Of a DNA stretch of 34,822 nucleotides, positions 25,901 through 32,890 are shown piece after piece; position 1 is the first letter of the stretch; every line of letters begins with the position of its first letter. This DNA comes from Stenotrophomonas maltophilia (GTDB lineage Bacteria > Pseudomonadota > Gammaproteobacteria > Xanthomonadales > Xanthomonadaceae), in assembly GCA_002435595.1 (NCBI GenBank), contig DJBL01000135.1:377-35198 (forward strand), read 5' to 3'. Made by a program: the position numbers and the translations under genes. The notes under the pieces are model-generated. The model was not told where the DNA came from. It ran no database searches and saw nothing but the letters and a program-made list of their open reading frames with translations.

Positions 25901-26441
25901 CACCGACCTGACCACTGCGCTGGAAACCCTCGAAGACGCCATCCGCAAGATCGACCGCGAGACCCGTGGCCGCTTCAAGGACACCTTCGACCGCGTCAAC
26001 GCGGGCGTGCAGCAGTTGTACCCGCGCCTGTTCGGTGGCGGGCACGCCTACCTGGAACTGACCGGTGAAGATCTTCTCGACACCGGTGTGGCCATCATGG
26101 CGCGGCCGCCGGGCAAGCGCGTGTCGAGCATCTCGCTGCTGTCCGGTGGCGAGAAGGCGATGACCGCGGTGGCGCTGGTGTTTGCGATCTTCCAGCTCAA
26201 TCCGGCGCCGTTCTGCCTGCTGGACGAGGTGGATGCGCCGCTGGACGAAGCCAACGTCGGCCGCCTGGCCAATATGGTCAAGGAAATGAGCGAGAAGGTG
26301 CAGTTCCTGTTCGTCAGCCACAACAAGGCGACGATGGAGGCCGCGCACCAGCTCTCGGGCGTGACCATGCGCGAACCGGGCGTGAGCCGTCTGGTGAGCG
26401 TGGACCTGGAAGAGGCGGCACGATTGGCGGGCGCCGCCTGA
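22938..26441 (+). CDS. smc: Chromosome segregation protein SMC
   Basis: ATPase that loops and compacts chromosomal DNA as a condensin with ScpA and ScpB. The 1167 residues show the complete SMC plan. The N-terminal head has Walker A GPNGCGKSN at 31-39 and QGMISQIIEARPEDLR. A long first coiled coil is rich in Glu, Gln, Arg and Leu. A hinge lies at about residues 510-640 (from AVAWLKARGLDSGARVG), then a second coiled coil. The C-terminal head has the signature LLSGGEKAMTAVALVF near 1067 and Walker B PFCLLDEVDAPLDEAN near 1093. The start MRLSTIKLSGFKSFVDP is the standard SMC beginning. zipA follows after 45 bases on the same strand. Gammaproteobacteria with MukB usually lack this gene, so its presence suits Xanthomonadaceae. 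Confidence 0.97.
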   Translation: MRLSTIKLSGFKSFVDPTTLHLPTNMTGVVGPNGCGKSNIIDAVRWVMGESSASRLRGDSLTDVIFSGSSARKPVSQATVELIFDNTDHTISGEYASFNEISVKRQVSRDGSSNYYLNGTKCRRRDITDLFLGTGLGPRSYSIIEQGMISQIIEARPEDLRVYLEEAAGISKYKERRKETETRIRHTRENLDRLGDLREEIGKQLEHLKRQARQAEQYQALQEERRVKDAEWKALEYRGLDGRLNGLREALSQEETRLQQFIAEQRDAEARIETSRVRREEAADALSTAQAEVYQVGSTLARLEQQIQHQHEMAQRLNKARDEAQQALAELGQHISGDEAKLMVLREAVDQAEPRLEQLQEENEIKQEALRDAEARLADWQQRWEAHTRSTSEASRAGEVERTRVDYLDRQVLEADRRREALSAERTGLDLDALAEVFEELHLQHQTQKESLDGLNEQVEERKQAVAALQDRQRSGQTELAEIRKQAQAARGRLSSLETLQQAALGQEQGAAVAWLKARGLDSGARVGERLSVESGWENAVESALGQLIEGVLVAAPEQLVGELAELGDGRIALVSDSQEALNVAPTSLAAKVQGPTAIRRLLARLHAAEDLDAARALQATLADGDSVITRGGERLGDGWVRVSRSGAAKQGALLREREIVTLRSQIDTLQEREAALEQQLSGFREQLLAGEQQREEAQRQLYQAHRSVSELGGQLQSQQGKVEAARTRIDRIEGELVQLLETLDSGREQVREARARLDDAVTSMGDLEAVRAALEGERRQLTDARDQARDHARNVRESAHALALTLESQRTQIASLSQALERMSSQRGQLDTRLGELHAQLDQGDTPVQNLQAEHQNALGERVRADRVLGEARTLLEGIDAELRNFEQTRHKRDEQALAQRERISQRKLDQQALVLSAEQLSASVEKAGFVLQEVINTLPEDARTSDWEQTVHQIDGRMRRLEPVNLAAIQEYGEASQRSEYLDAQNTDLTTALETLEDAIRKIDRETRGRFKDTFDRVNAGVQQLYPRLFGGGHAYLELTGEDLLDTGVAIMARPPGKRVSSISLLSGGEKAMTAVALVFAIFQLNPAPFCLLDEVDAPLDEANVGRLANMVKEMSEKVQFLFVSHNKATMEAAHQLSGVTMREPGVSRLVSVDLEEAARLAGAA

Positions 26442-26486
26442 CGTGCCATGCTTACCTGAACGTATTTAGCCGGAGACCCCCACCGA

Positions 26487-27221
26487 ATGTCCGACATGGC
26501 ACTGCTCCGCATCGGCATCCTGGCCGCCGGCCTGCTGTTGATCGCCGCGATCTTCCTGTTTGGCCGCCCCAAGAAGAAATCCCAGGGCCGGCGCGTGGAC
26601 AGCGCCGAGAAGGGTGCTGGCGCGCGCCGTGAGCCCAGCCTGGGCGACGGCGAGGGCCTCGACCCGGCCGCCACCGGCGTGGCCGGCGATGACAGCGTGA
26701 CCCAGCCCGAGCTGGGCCTGCCCGACGTCGATGGTGCTGCCAGTGACCTGGGCAAGCGCGCCAACCAGGATTTCGACAAGATCGTCTCGCTGTTCGTGGC
26801 CGCGCGTGCCGGCGAACAACTGCGTGGCGAAGACATCGTGGTGGCCGCCGAGAAGACCGGCCTGGTGTTTGGCCACATGAATGTCTTCCACCGCCTGGTC
26901 GAAGGCCACCCCGAGCGCGGCCCGATCTTCTCGATGGCCAGCATCATGAAGCCGGGCAGTTTCGACATGGCCAACATCCGCGAGATGCAGACCCCGGCCA
27001 TCGCCTTTTTCCTGACCCTGCCGGCGCCGCTCACCGCGCTGGATGCGTGGGAAAAGATGCTGCCGACGGTGCAGCGCATGGGCGAGCTGCTCGACGGCGT
27101 GGTGCTCGATGACAGCCGCAACGCACTCGGCCGCCAGCGCATCGCGCACATCCGTGACGAACTGCGTGCCTACGACCGCCAGCACCAGGCGCCGCCGTTG
27201 ACCAAGGCCCCGCGCTGGTAA
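26487..27221 (+). CDS. zipA: Cell division protein ZipA
   Basis: Tethers FtsZ to the inner membrane at the division site. A single N-terminal membrane helix spans residues 6-26 (LLRIGILAAGLLLIAAIFLF), followed by a basic stretch GRPKKKSQGRR on the cytoplasmic side. A short Pro/Gly/Asp-rich linker comes next, and then the FtsZ-binding domain from about residue 95 (DKIVSLFVAARAGEQLRGEDIV, GHMNVFHRL, FSMASIMKPGSFD). 244 residues, with a linker much shorter than in Escherichia coli. It lies 45 bases after smc. ligA follows zipA in many relatives, but here an opposite-strand gene and a repeat array separate them. Confidence 0.93.
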   Translation: MSDMALLRIGILAAGLLLIAAIFLFGRPKKKSQGRRVDSAEKGAGARREPSLGDGEGLDPAATGVAGDDSVTQPELGLPDVDGAASDLGKRANQDFDKIVSLFVAARAGEQLRGEDIVVAAEKTGLVFGHMNVFHRLVEGHPERGPIFSMASIMKPGSFDMANIREMQTPAIAFFLTLPAPLTALDAWEKMLPTVQRMGELLDGVVLDDSRNALGRQRIAHIRDELRAYDRQHQAPPLTKAPRW

Positions 27222-27224
27222 GGC

Positions 27225-27247
27225 CGGGCGGCAACTGCAGCTGCCCG
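27225..27247 (+). other. Imperfect palindrome just after zipA
   Basis: CGGGC and GCCCG arms with an internal CTGCAG palindrome, starting 4 bases after the zipA stop. No T-run follows. It could act with the SMAG array as a bidirectional transcript end between convergent genes. A further hairpin GCCGAC-tgac-GTCGGC lies at 27260-27275. Confidence 0.4.
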
Positions 27248-27299
27248 AAACGAGCGACAGCCGACTGACGTCGGCGACCGGCGTGCGACCGACCAGCGC

Positions 27300-27553
27300 G
27301 CAGCCGACCAACGGTCGGCTCTACCGGGGTATGACCGACCGATGCGCGGCCGACCAACGGTCGGCTCTACCGGGGTATGACCGACCGATGCGCAGCCGAC
27401 CAACGGTCGGCTCTACCGGGATATGACCGACCAGCGCGCAGCCGACCAACGGTCGGCTCTACCGGGTATGACCGACCGACGCGCGGGCGACCAACGGTCG
27501 GCTCTACCGGGGTATGACCGACCAGCGCGCAGCCGACCAACGGTCGGCTCTAC
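27300..27553 (-). repeat. SMAG array, six units with a 46-base period
   Basis: Six units begin at 27300, 27346, 27392, 27438, 27483 and 27529. On the minus strand each reads GTAGA, stem GCCGACC, loop gtt, GGTCGGC, then a tail. Five have near-perfect stems and the unit at 27483 has a changed arm (GGCGACC on the plus strand). The 21-base spacers are almost identical (CGGGGTATGACCGACC plus a few bases), so the repeating block is the unit plus its spacer. It fills the gap between the convergent zipA and aminotransferase genes. Confidence 0.88.
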
Positions 27554-28680
27554 CCGGTGGTGCCCGTCACTGCGGCGAACGCGTCGCGGAACCGCGCCAT
27601 CTCCGCCTCGGTGCCCACCGTCACCCGCAGCCGCTGCGGCCAGATCGGCCAGCTGCGGCCGATCACCACACCGTGCTCGGCCATGGCCGCCGCGAAGGCC
27701 TTGCCGTCGCGCCGTACGTCCACCACGAAGCAGTTGGCTTCGGTCGGCACGCAGGCGAAGCCGCGCGCGGCCAGCCAGGCCACGGTGGCCTGGCGCACCT
27801 GCGCGTTCTCCGCCTTGCGCTGCGCTACCAGGCCCGGGGCGCGCAGGCTGGCCAGGCCGGCCGCGAGCGCCGTCACCGGCAGCGGGTTGTCGCCCAGGCT
27901 GGCCAGTTCGCGCAGTCGGTCCGGGTGCGCGGCGGCCACGCCCAGGCGCAATCCGGCCATGCCGTACAGCTTGGAGAAGGTGCGCAGCACGATCACATCC
28001 TCGCGCTGCATCACCTGGCCGATCACCGAGCGCTGCTCGCTGTACTGCAGGTAGGCCTCATCGACCAGCACCCGCGTCTGCCGGGGCTTGTTGTCCAGCA
28101 GCCAGGCGATGTCGGCCGCCGGCGTGATCGAGCCGGTGGGGTTGTTTGGATTGCACAGGTACAGCAGCCCTGCGTTGATGCGTGCAGCGGCGCTGGCCAT
28201 CGCCCGCACGTCATGCGCGCCGTCGCCGCGCAGGGGCACCTTGGCCACGGTGGCACCGCGCGCGGCAGCCAGGTCACCGAGCGCCTCGAACGTCGGGTCG
28301 GCCACCACCAGCCCGGCATCGGGCGAGGTCCACAGGATCGCGGCGCGGTTCAGCGGCTCGCTCGAACCGGGATACAGCCGCACCTGCTCCTTGCCCAGGC
28401 CTTCCTGGCTGGCGAACAGGTCGCGCAGCTCGCCGGCCAGGGCAAACAGGTAGCGCCCGCTGCTGGCCACGATCTCGCGCGCGGCCTGCTGCGCGGCCGG
28501 GGCAGGGCCGTAGGGGCATTCGTTGAAGTTGAGCAGCACCGGCCCCGGCGCCACCGCCGGGCGCGCAGCGGCCGTGGTACTGCCGGACAGGCCCAGCCCG
28601 GACAGGCCTAGTCCGGACGCGGCCAGGCCAGTGCCGGCCAGTTGCAGGAACGAGCGGCGGGAGGGAGCGGCAACGGTCAC
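27550..28680 (-). CDS. PLP-dependent aminotransferase (HisC-like) with Tat signal
   Basis: A fold-type I aminotransferase similar to histidinol-phosphate aminotransferases. The PLP-binding blocks are NPNNPTG at 177-183, DEAY at 207-210 and the Schiff-base Lys237 in TFSKLYGMAGLRLG, with Arg-binding residues near PQRLRVTVG. The N-terminus is unusual: from the GTG at 28680 it reads VTVAAPSRRSFLQLAGTG, a twin-arginine motif (Arg8, Arg9), then a Gly/Leu/Ala-rich hydrophobic stretch and an Ala-rich possible cleavage site near residue 39. This predicts export of the folded, PLP-loaded enzyme to the periplasm. 376 residues. The stop TAG lies inside the GTAG head of the last SMAG unit. It is not in a his operon, so histidine synthesis is not implied; substrate unknown. 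Confidence 0.87.
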   Translation of the reverse strand: MTVAAPSRRSFLQLAGTGLAASGLGLSGLGLSGSTTAAARPAVAPGPVLLNFNECPYGPAPAAQQAAREIVASSGRYLFALAGELRDLFASQEGLGKEQVRLYPGSSEPLNRAAILWTSPDAGLVVADPTFEALGDLAAARGATVAKVPLRGDGAHDVRAMASAAARINAGLLYLCNPNNPTGSITPAADIAWLLDNKPRQTRVLVDEAYLQYSEQRSVIGQVMQREDVIVLRTFSKLYGMAGLRLGVAAAHPDRLRELASLGDNPLPVTALAAGLASLRAPGLVAQRKAENAQVRQATVAWLAARGFACVPTEANCFVVDVRRDGKAFAAAMAEHGVVIGRSWPIWPQRLRVTVGTEAEMARFRDAFAAVTGTTG

Positions 28681-28784
28681 AGGACACCTGCGTGGAAGGA
28701 CTTGGCGCACGCTAGCGCCCTGGCCGTGGCGGGGCAATAGCGCGGTCACCGCGATGCAGGGTGGCTGCCGCAGGCGGCAGGCCA

Positions 28785-28790
28785 TAAAAT
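28785..28790 (+). promoter_or_regulatory. Possible -10 box of ligA
   Basis: TAAAAT, 27 bases upstream of the ligA ATG in the 137-base gap divergent from the aminotransferase gene. The -35 region is poor. Confidence 0.4.
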
Positions 28791-28817
28791 CTACTGCCCC
28801 TTCAGGATGCTTTCCGC

Positions 28818-31280
28818 ATGAGCCCCAGCCCCGCTGAACGTGCCGAGGCGTTGCGCCGCCAGATCGACGAAGCAGGCAAGGCCTACCACGAGCGCGACGA
28901 GCAGCTGATCCCGGACGCCGAGTACGATCGCCTGGTCCGCGAGCTGGAAGCGCTGGAGCGTGCCCACCCGGAGCTGGCCGAGGCCGATTCGCCCACCCAG
29001 CGCGTGGGCGGCAAGGCCTCTTCGCGGTTTGCCGAGGTGCGCCATGCGGTACCGATGCTGTCGCTGGGCAATGCCTTCAGCGATGAGGAGGTGCAGGATT
29101 TCGTGCGCCGCATCGGCGAGCGCCTGCGTCGCGACGCACTGTACTTTTCCGCCGAACCCAAGCTTGATGGCCTGGCGATCAGCCTGCGCTACGAAAACGG
29201 CCGCTTTGTGCAGGGCGCCACCCGTGGCGACGGCGCCACCGGCGAGGACGTCAGCGCCAACCTGCGCCAGATCGAGGTGATCCCGCAGGCGCTGGTCGGG
29301 CAGGGCTGGCCGGAGGTGCTGGAGGTGCGCGGTGAGGTGTACATGGCGCGCGCCGATTTCGAGGCCTACAACGCGCAGGCACGCCTGCATGATGGCAAGG
29401 TGCTGGCCAACCCGCGCAATGCCGCCGCCGGTTCGCTGCGCCAGCTGGACCCGAAGATGAGCGCCAGGCGCAAGCTCAGCTTCTACGCCTATGGCACCGG
29501 CCAGGTGCAGGGCGGCCAGTTGCCGCCTACCCACTCGGCCACGCTGGCGCAGCTGCGTGCGTGGGGCTTCCCGGTCAGCGAACTGTGCCAGGTGGTGGAG
29601 GGCAGCGCCGGTCTGCTGGCGTACTACCGCGACATCGGCGAACGCCGCGATGGCCTGGCCTTCGACATCGATGGCGTGGTCTACAAGCTGGATGATCGTG
29701 TCGGCCAGGAGCAGATGGGCTTCGTCTCGCGCGCCCCGCGCTGGGCGATCGCGCACAAGTTCCCGGCGCAGGAACAGACCACCACCGTGGAGGCGATCGA
29801 GATCCAGATCGGCCGCACCGGAGCGGCTACGCCGGTGGCGCGGCTGAACCCGGTCGCGGTGGCCGGGGTGATCGTCTCCAACGCCACCCTGCACAACGCC
29901 GACCAGATCGAGCGCCTGGACGTGCGCGTGGGCGACACGGTGATCGTGCGCCGCGCCGGCGATGTCATCCCCGAGGTGGTCAGCGTGATCGCCGACCGTC
30001 GCCCGGCCGGCACCACGCCCTGGCGCATGCCCGGCCAATGCCCGGTGTGCGGCTCGGAGATCGTGCGCGAGGAGGGCGAGGCCGCCTGGCGCTGCTCGGG
30101 TGAGCTGAGCTGCCCGGCCCAGCGCAAGGAAGCGATCGCGCACTTCGCCTCGCGCCGCGCGATGGACATCGACGGCCTGGGTGGCAAGTACATCGAGACC
30201 CTGGTCGATGCGGGCATCGTGCGTGGCGTGGCCGACCTGTACCGGCTCAGCCGCGACCAGCTGCTGCAGCTCAAGCTGGTGCTCGATGCCGAATCGCCTG
30301 AGGCGCTGGCCGCGCAGATCGGCCTGCACCTGCCGCCCGAAGGCAGTGGCGACTACCTGCGCGGCATCCTGCAGCTGGACGGCAGCGACGAAGCCTGGCG
30401 CGCGCGTGCGCTGGCGATGCCGGCCGCGTTCAACTGGAACACCAGGAAGATCGCGACCCGCTGGGCCGACAACCTGATCGCCGCGATCGACGCCAGCCGC
30501 GCCACCACGCTGGAGCGGCTGCTGTTCGCACTTGGCATCGAGCACGTCGGCGAAAGCACGGCCAAGGCCCTGGCCAGCTGGTTCGGGGATCTGGAGTTGA
30601 TCCGTCACCTGCCGTGGCCGCTGTTCAAGCGCGTGCCGGACATCGGCGGGGAAGTGGCGCGCTCGCTGGGCCACTTCTTCGAGCAGTCCGGCAACCAGGA
30701 CGCCATCGACGCGCTGCTGCAGGTGGGGCAGGTGCGCATCGGCGACACCCACGCGCCGTCGGCCAAGCTGCGCGACGGCCTGGACTTCGCCCAGCTGCTG
30801 GTAGAGGCCGAGATTCCCGGCATCACCCGCCTGCGCGCCGAAAAGCTCACCGCCGTACTGCCCGATGCGGCCGCGCTGGTGGACGCCGAGCCCGTGCGTT
30901 TCGTGGCGGCCGGCCTGCCCAACGAAGTCGCGCTTGGCCTGGCCGACTGGCTGGACCGCGACGGCCATGCACAGATGCTGCTCAAGGCCGACGCGGACCG
31001 CCATACGCTGCTGGCCCGCGCGCCGGAGCAGACCGAGCAGGTGGCAGGCCCGCTGGATGGCCAGACCGTGGTGCTGACCGGCACGCTGGCCCGGATGACC
31101 CGTGACGAGGCCAAGGCGCGGCTGGAAGCGCTGGGCGCCAAGGTGTCCGGCAGCGTCTCCAAGAAGACCGCGTTCGTGGTGGCCGGCACCGAGGCCGGGT
31201 CCAAGCTCGCCAAGGCCGGGGAACTGGGCATCGAGGTGTGGGACGAAGACCGCCTGGTCGCTTTCCTGGCCCAGCACTGA
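28818..31280 (+). CDS. ligA: NAD-dependent DNA ligase
   Basis: Seals nicks in duplex DNA using NAD+, essential for replication and repair. The order is domain Ia, then the adenylation domain with the catalytic Lys in AEPKLDGLAIS (near residue 115), then RNAAAGSLRQLDP, the OB fold, a four-Cys zinc finger (CPVCGSEI near 408, then CSGELSCPAQRK), helix-hairpin-helix repeats and a C-terminal BRCT domain (TVVLTGTLARMTRDEAKARLEALGAKVSGSVSKKT). The 820 residues exceed the usual 670 or so. Comparison from memory with the Escherichia coli enzyme places about 57 extra residues after VADLYRLS and about 91 before the BRCT domain. The ATG at 28818 gives the normal N-terminus (MSPSPAERAEALRRQIDE). Confidence 0.96.
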   Translation: MSPSPAERAEALRRQIDEAGKAYHERDEQLIPDAEYDRLVRELEALERAHPELAEADSPTQRVGGKASSRFAEVRHAVPMLSLGNAFSDEEVQDFVRRIGERLRRDALYFSAEPKLDGLAISLRYENGRFVQGATRGDGATGEDVSANLRQIEVIPQALVGQGWPEVLEVRGEVYMARADFEAYNAQARLHDGKVLANPRNAAAGSLRQLDPKMSARRKLSFYAYGTGQVQGGQLPPTHSATLAQLRAWGFPVSELCQVVEGSAGLLAYYRDIGERRDGLAFDIDGVVYKLDDRVGQEQMGFVSRAPRWAIAHKFPAQEQTTTVEAIEIQIGRTGAATPVARLNPVAVAGVIVSNATLHNADQIERLDVRVGDTVIVRRAGDVIPEVVSVIADRRPAGTTPWRMPGQCPVCGSEIVREEGEAAWRCSGELSCPAQRKEAIAHFASRRAMDIDGLGGKYIETLVDAGIVRGVADLYRLSRDQLLQLKLVLDAESPEALAAQIGLHLPPEGSGDYLRGILQLDGSDEAWRARALAMPAAFNWNTRKIATRWADNLIAAIDASRATTLERLLFALGIEHVGESTAKALASWFGDLELIRHLPWPLFKRVPDIGGEVARSLGHFFEQSGNQDAIDALLQVGQVRIGDTHAPSAKLRDGLDFAQLLVEAEIPGITRLRAEKLTAVLPDAAALVDAEPVRFVAAGLPNEVALGLADWLDRDGHAQMLLKADADRHTLLARAPEQTEQVAGPLDGQTVVLTGTLARMTRDEAKARLEALGAKVSGSVSKKTAFVVAGTEAGSKLAKAGELGIEVWDEDRLVAFLAQH

Positions 31281-31285
31281 ACCCA

Positions 31286-31309
31286 CGGCGGGGCCGGTGC
31301 GCCCCGCCG
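31286..31309 (+). other. Strong GC hairpin after ligA
   Basis: CGGCGGGGC and GCCCCGCCG, perfect 9-base arms over a 6-base loop, 5 bases after the ligA stop. No T-run follows. It may protect the ligA 3' end or partly separate ligA from the acetyltransferase gene. Confidence 0.55.
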
Positions 31310-31331
31310 TCCCGCATCACCGGAGAACCCC

Positions 31332-31817
31332 ATGCACACTGCCGTCCTCGACTTCCGCCTGGCCACCGTGGCCGACACCGACCTGCTGATCGGGCTGATG
31401 CGCGCGTTCTACGCCGAAGACCAGCTCGACTTCGACGATACGCGGGTCCGCGTCGCGCTGGCCGCGCTGCTGGAAGACCCGCGCAACGGCGAAGTGCTGC
31501 TGTGGCTGGACGAGGCGGGCGGCGTGGTGGGCTATGCCGCGCTGGCGATGGGCTTCAGCCTGGAGCAGGGCGGCCACTATGCGCTGCTCGACGAGCTCTA
31601 CCTCAGCCATGCCGCGCGCGGCCGTGGCCGTGGCAAGCAGGCCCTGGCCATTGTCGAACAGCGCGCCAATGCACGCGGCGTGGAGCGCATGCGCCTGGAG
31701 GTAAACCACCACAACGAGCTGGCGCGGCGCCTGTACCTGGCCACCGGCTACGTGGACGACACCCGCGACCTGCTCACCCTGCCGTTGGCGCAGCGCCTGA
31801 AGGACGCGCGCCGATGA
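31332..31817 (+). CDS. GNAT-family N-acetyltransferase
   Basis: 161 residues with the GNAT fold. LDELYLSHAARGRGRGKQAL at 87-104 contains the acetyl-CoA pyrophosphate loop (RGRGRGKQ), followed by the helix IVEQRANARGVERMRLEV and the C-terminal NHHNELARRLYLATGYVD. The acceptor is unknown. Its stop overlaps the start of epmA (ATGA), so the two proteins are made from one message at linked rates. A role beside translation-factor modification is possible but rests only on this coupling. Confidence 0.88.
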   Translation: MHTAVLDFRLATVADTDLLIGLMRAFYAEDQLDFDDTRVRVALAALLEDPRNGEVLLWLDEAGGVVGYAALAMGFSLEQGGHYALLDELYLSHAARGRGRGKQALAIVEQRANARGVERMRLEVNHHNELARRLYLATGYVDDTRDLLTLPLAQRLKDARR

Positions 31818-32758
31818 TCGCCGCCCTGCGCCAGCGCGCCGCGCTCAACGCGCTGATCCGCACCTTCTTCGCCGAGCGCGACGTACTGGAAGTGGAAACC
31901 CCGATCCTGTCGGCGGCCGGTAACACCGAGCCCAACATCGACAGTTTCCAGACCCGCTTCAGTGGCCACGTCGATGCCGGCAGCGCCGAGCGCTGGCTGC
32001 GTACCTCGCCGGAATACCCGCTCAAGCGCCTGCTCGCCGCTGGCGTGGGCGACTGCTACGAGCTGGGTCGGGTGTTCCGCAATGGCGAGGCCGGTGGCCG
32101 CCACAATCCCGAGTTCACCATGCTGGAGTGGTACCGCGTGGGCTGGGATCACCACCGCCTGATCGAGGAGGCCGCCGCGCTGGTGCGCGCCGCACTCGGC
32201 CTGGTGCAGCGCACGGCCACGCTGCAGGTGATCGACTACCGCCGGCTGTACCAGCAGCAGCTGGGCGTGGATCCGTTCGACGCGAGCCTGGCGCAGCTGC
32301 AGGCGCCGCTGGCGGGCGTGCACATCGACGCCGACGGGCTCACCCGCGATGACTGGCTGGACCTGCTGATGACCCATTGCATCCAGCCGCACTTCGATGA
32401 CGACCGCATGACGGTGGTGCACGACTGGCCGGCCAGCCAGGCGGCGCTGGCGCGGGTGCGGCCGGGCACGCCGCCGCTGGCTGAACGGTTCGAGTTGTAC
32501 CTGGGCCCGGTGGAGCTGGCCAACGGCTATCACGAGCTGAACGACGCCGCTGAACAGCGCGCGCGCTTCGAACGCGACCATGCCACGCGCCGTGCCCGTG
32601 GCGACGTGCTGCCGCCGTTGGACGAAGCGCTGCTTGCCGCGCTGCCGACGCTGCCGCCCTGTGCCGGCGTGGCCGTGGGCGTGGACCGGCTGCTGATGGC
32701 GATGAACCGCACCGGTCGGATTGCCGACGTTCTGGCCATCGCGTTCGCACGCGCCTGA
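31814..32758 (+). CDS. epmA: Elongation factor P--beta-lysine ligase EpmA
   Basis: A truncated class II lysyl-tRNA synthetase paralogue (GenX/PoxA/YjeA) that attaches beta-lysine to a conserved lysine of elongation factor P, relieving stalls at polyproline. 314 residues with only the catalytic domain and no anticodon-binding OB fold. Motif 1 region is VLEVETPILSAAGNTEPNIDSF. Motif 2 is GRVFRNGEAGGRHNPEFTMLEWYR (around residues 86-108). Motif 3 is GVAVGVDRLLMAMN (around 285-298). The ATG at 31814 overlaps the acetyltransferase stop. The partner lysine aminomutase EpmB and EF-P itself are not in the window. Confidence 0.95.
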   Translation: MIAALRQRAALNALIRTFFAERDVLEVETPILSAAGNTEPNIDSFQTRFSGHVDAGSAERWLRTSPEYPLKRLLAAGVGDCYELGRVFRNGEAGGRHNPEFTMLEWYRVGWDHHRLIEEAAALVRAALGLVQRTATLQVIDYRRLYQQQLGVDPFDASLAQLQAPLAGVHIDADGLTRDDWLDLLMTHCIQPHFDDDRMTVVHDWPASQAALARVRPGTPPLAERFELYLGPVELANGYHELNDAAEQRARFERDHATRRARGDVLPPLDEALLAALPTLPPCAGVAVGVDRLLMAMNRTGRIADVLAIAFARA

Positions 32759-32767
32759 ACGGGTATG

Positions 32768-32787
32768 CCGGCCATTTGCGCCGGTTT
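32768..32787 (+). terminator. Weak terminator-like stem-loop after epmA
   Basis: CCGGC, 7-base loop, GCCGG, then TTT, 9 bases after the epmA stop. The stem and T-run are short, so termination would be partial at best. Confidence 0.3.
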
Positions 32788-32890
32788 CCGTCGCACGGGT
32801 GTCTTGCGCGGCCTGCATGATGATGCTCTGATCACACCGGATGTCCGAAGGTGGTCATGTGATCGTTCAGGTGCGGCGGGGATTGTGTTG

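Noticed and set aside
27300..27553. CRISPR-like array with regular 25-base repeats and 21-base spacers
   Set aside because: The spacers are nearly identical to one another, the repeats carry the GTAG head and stem of SMAG elements, and no cas genes are nearby.
28681..28785. Longer aminotransferase from an ATG at 28785
   Set aside because: This would bury the twin-arginine motif behind 35 residues of unrelated sequence. The GTG at 28680 gives a standard Tat signal length.
28791..31286. 831-codon open frame antisense to ligA
   Set aside because: It lies wholly opposite a clear ligase gene. Its protein is rich in His, Gln, Arg and Ala without any domain, as expected from an antisense frame in GC-rich DNA.
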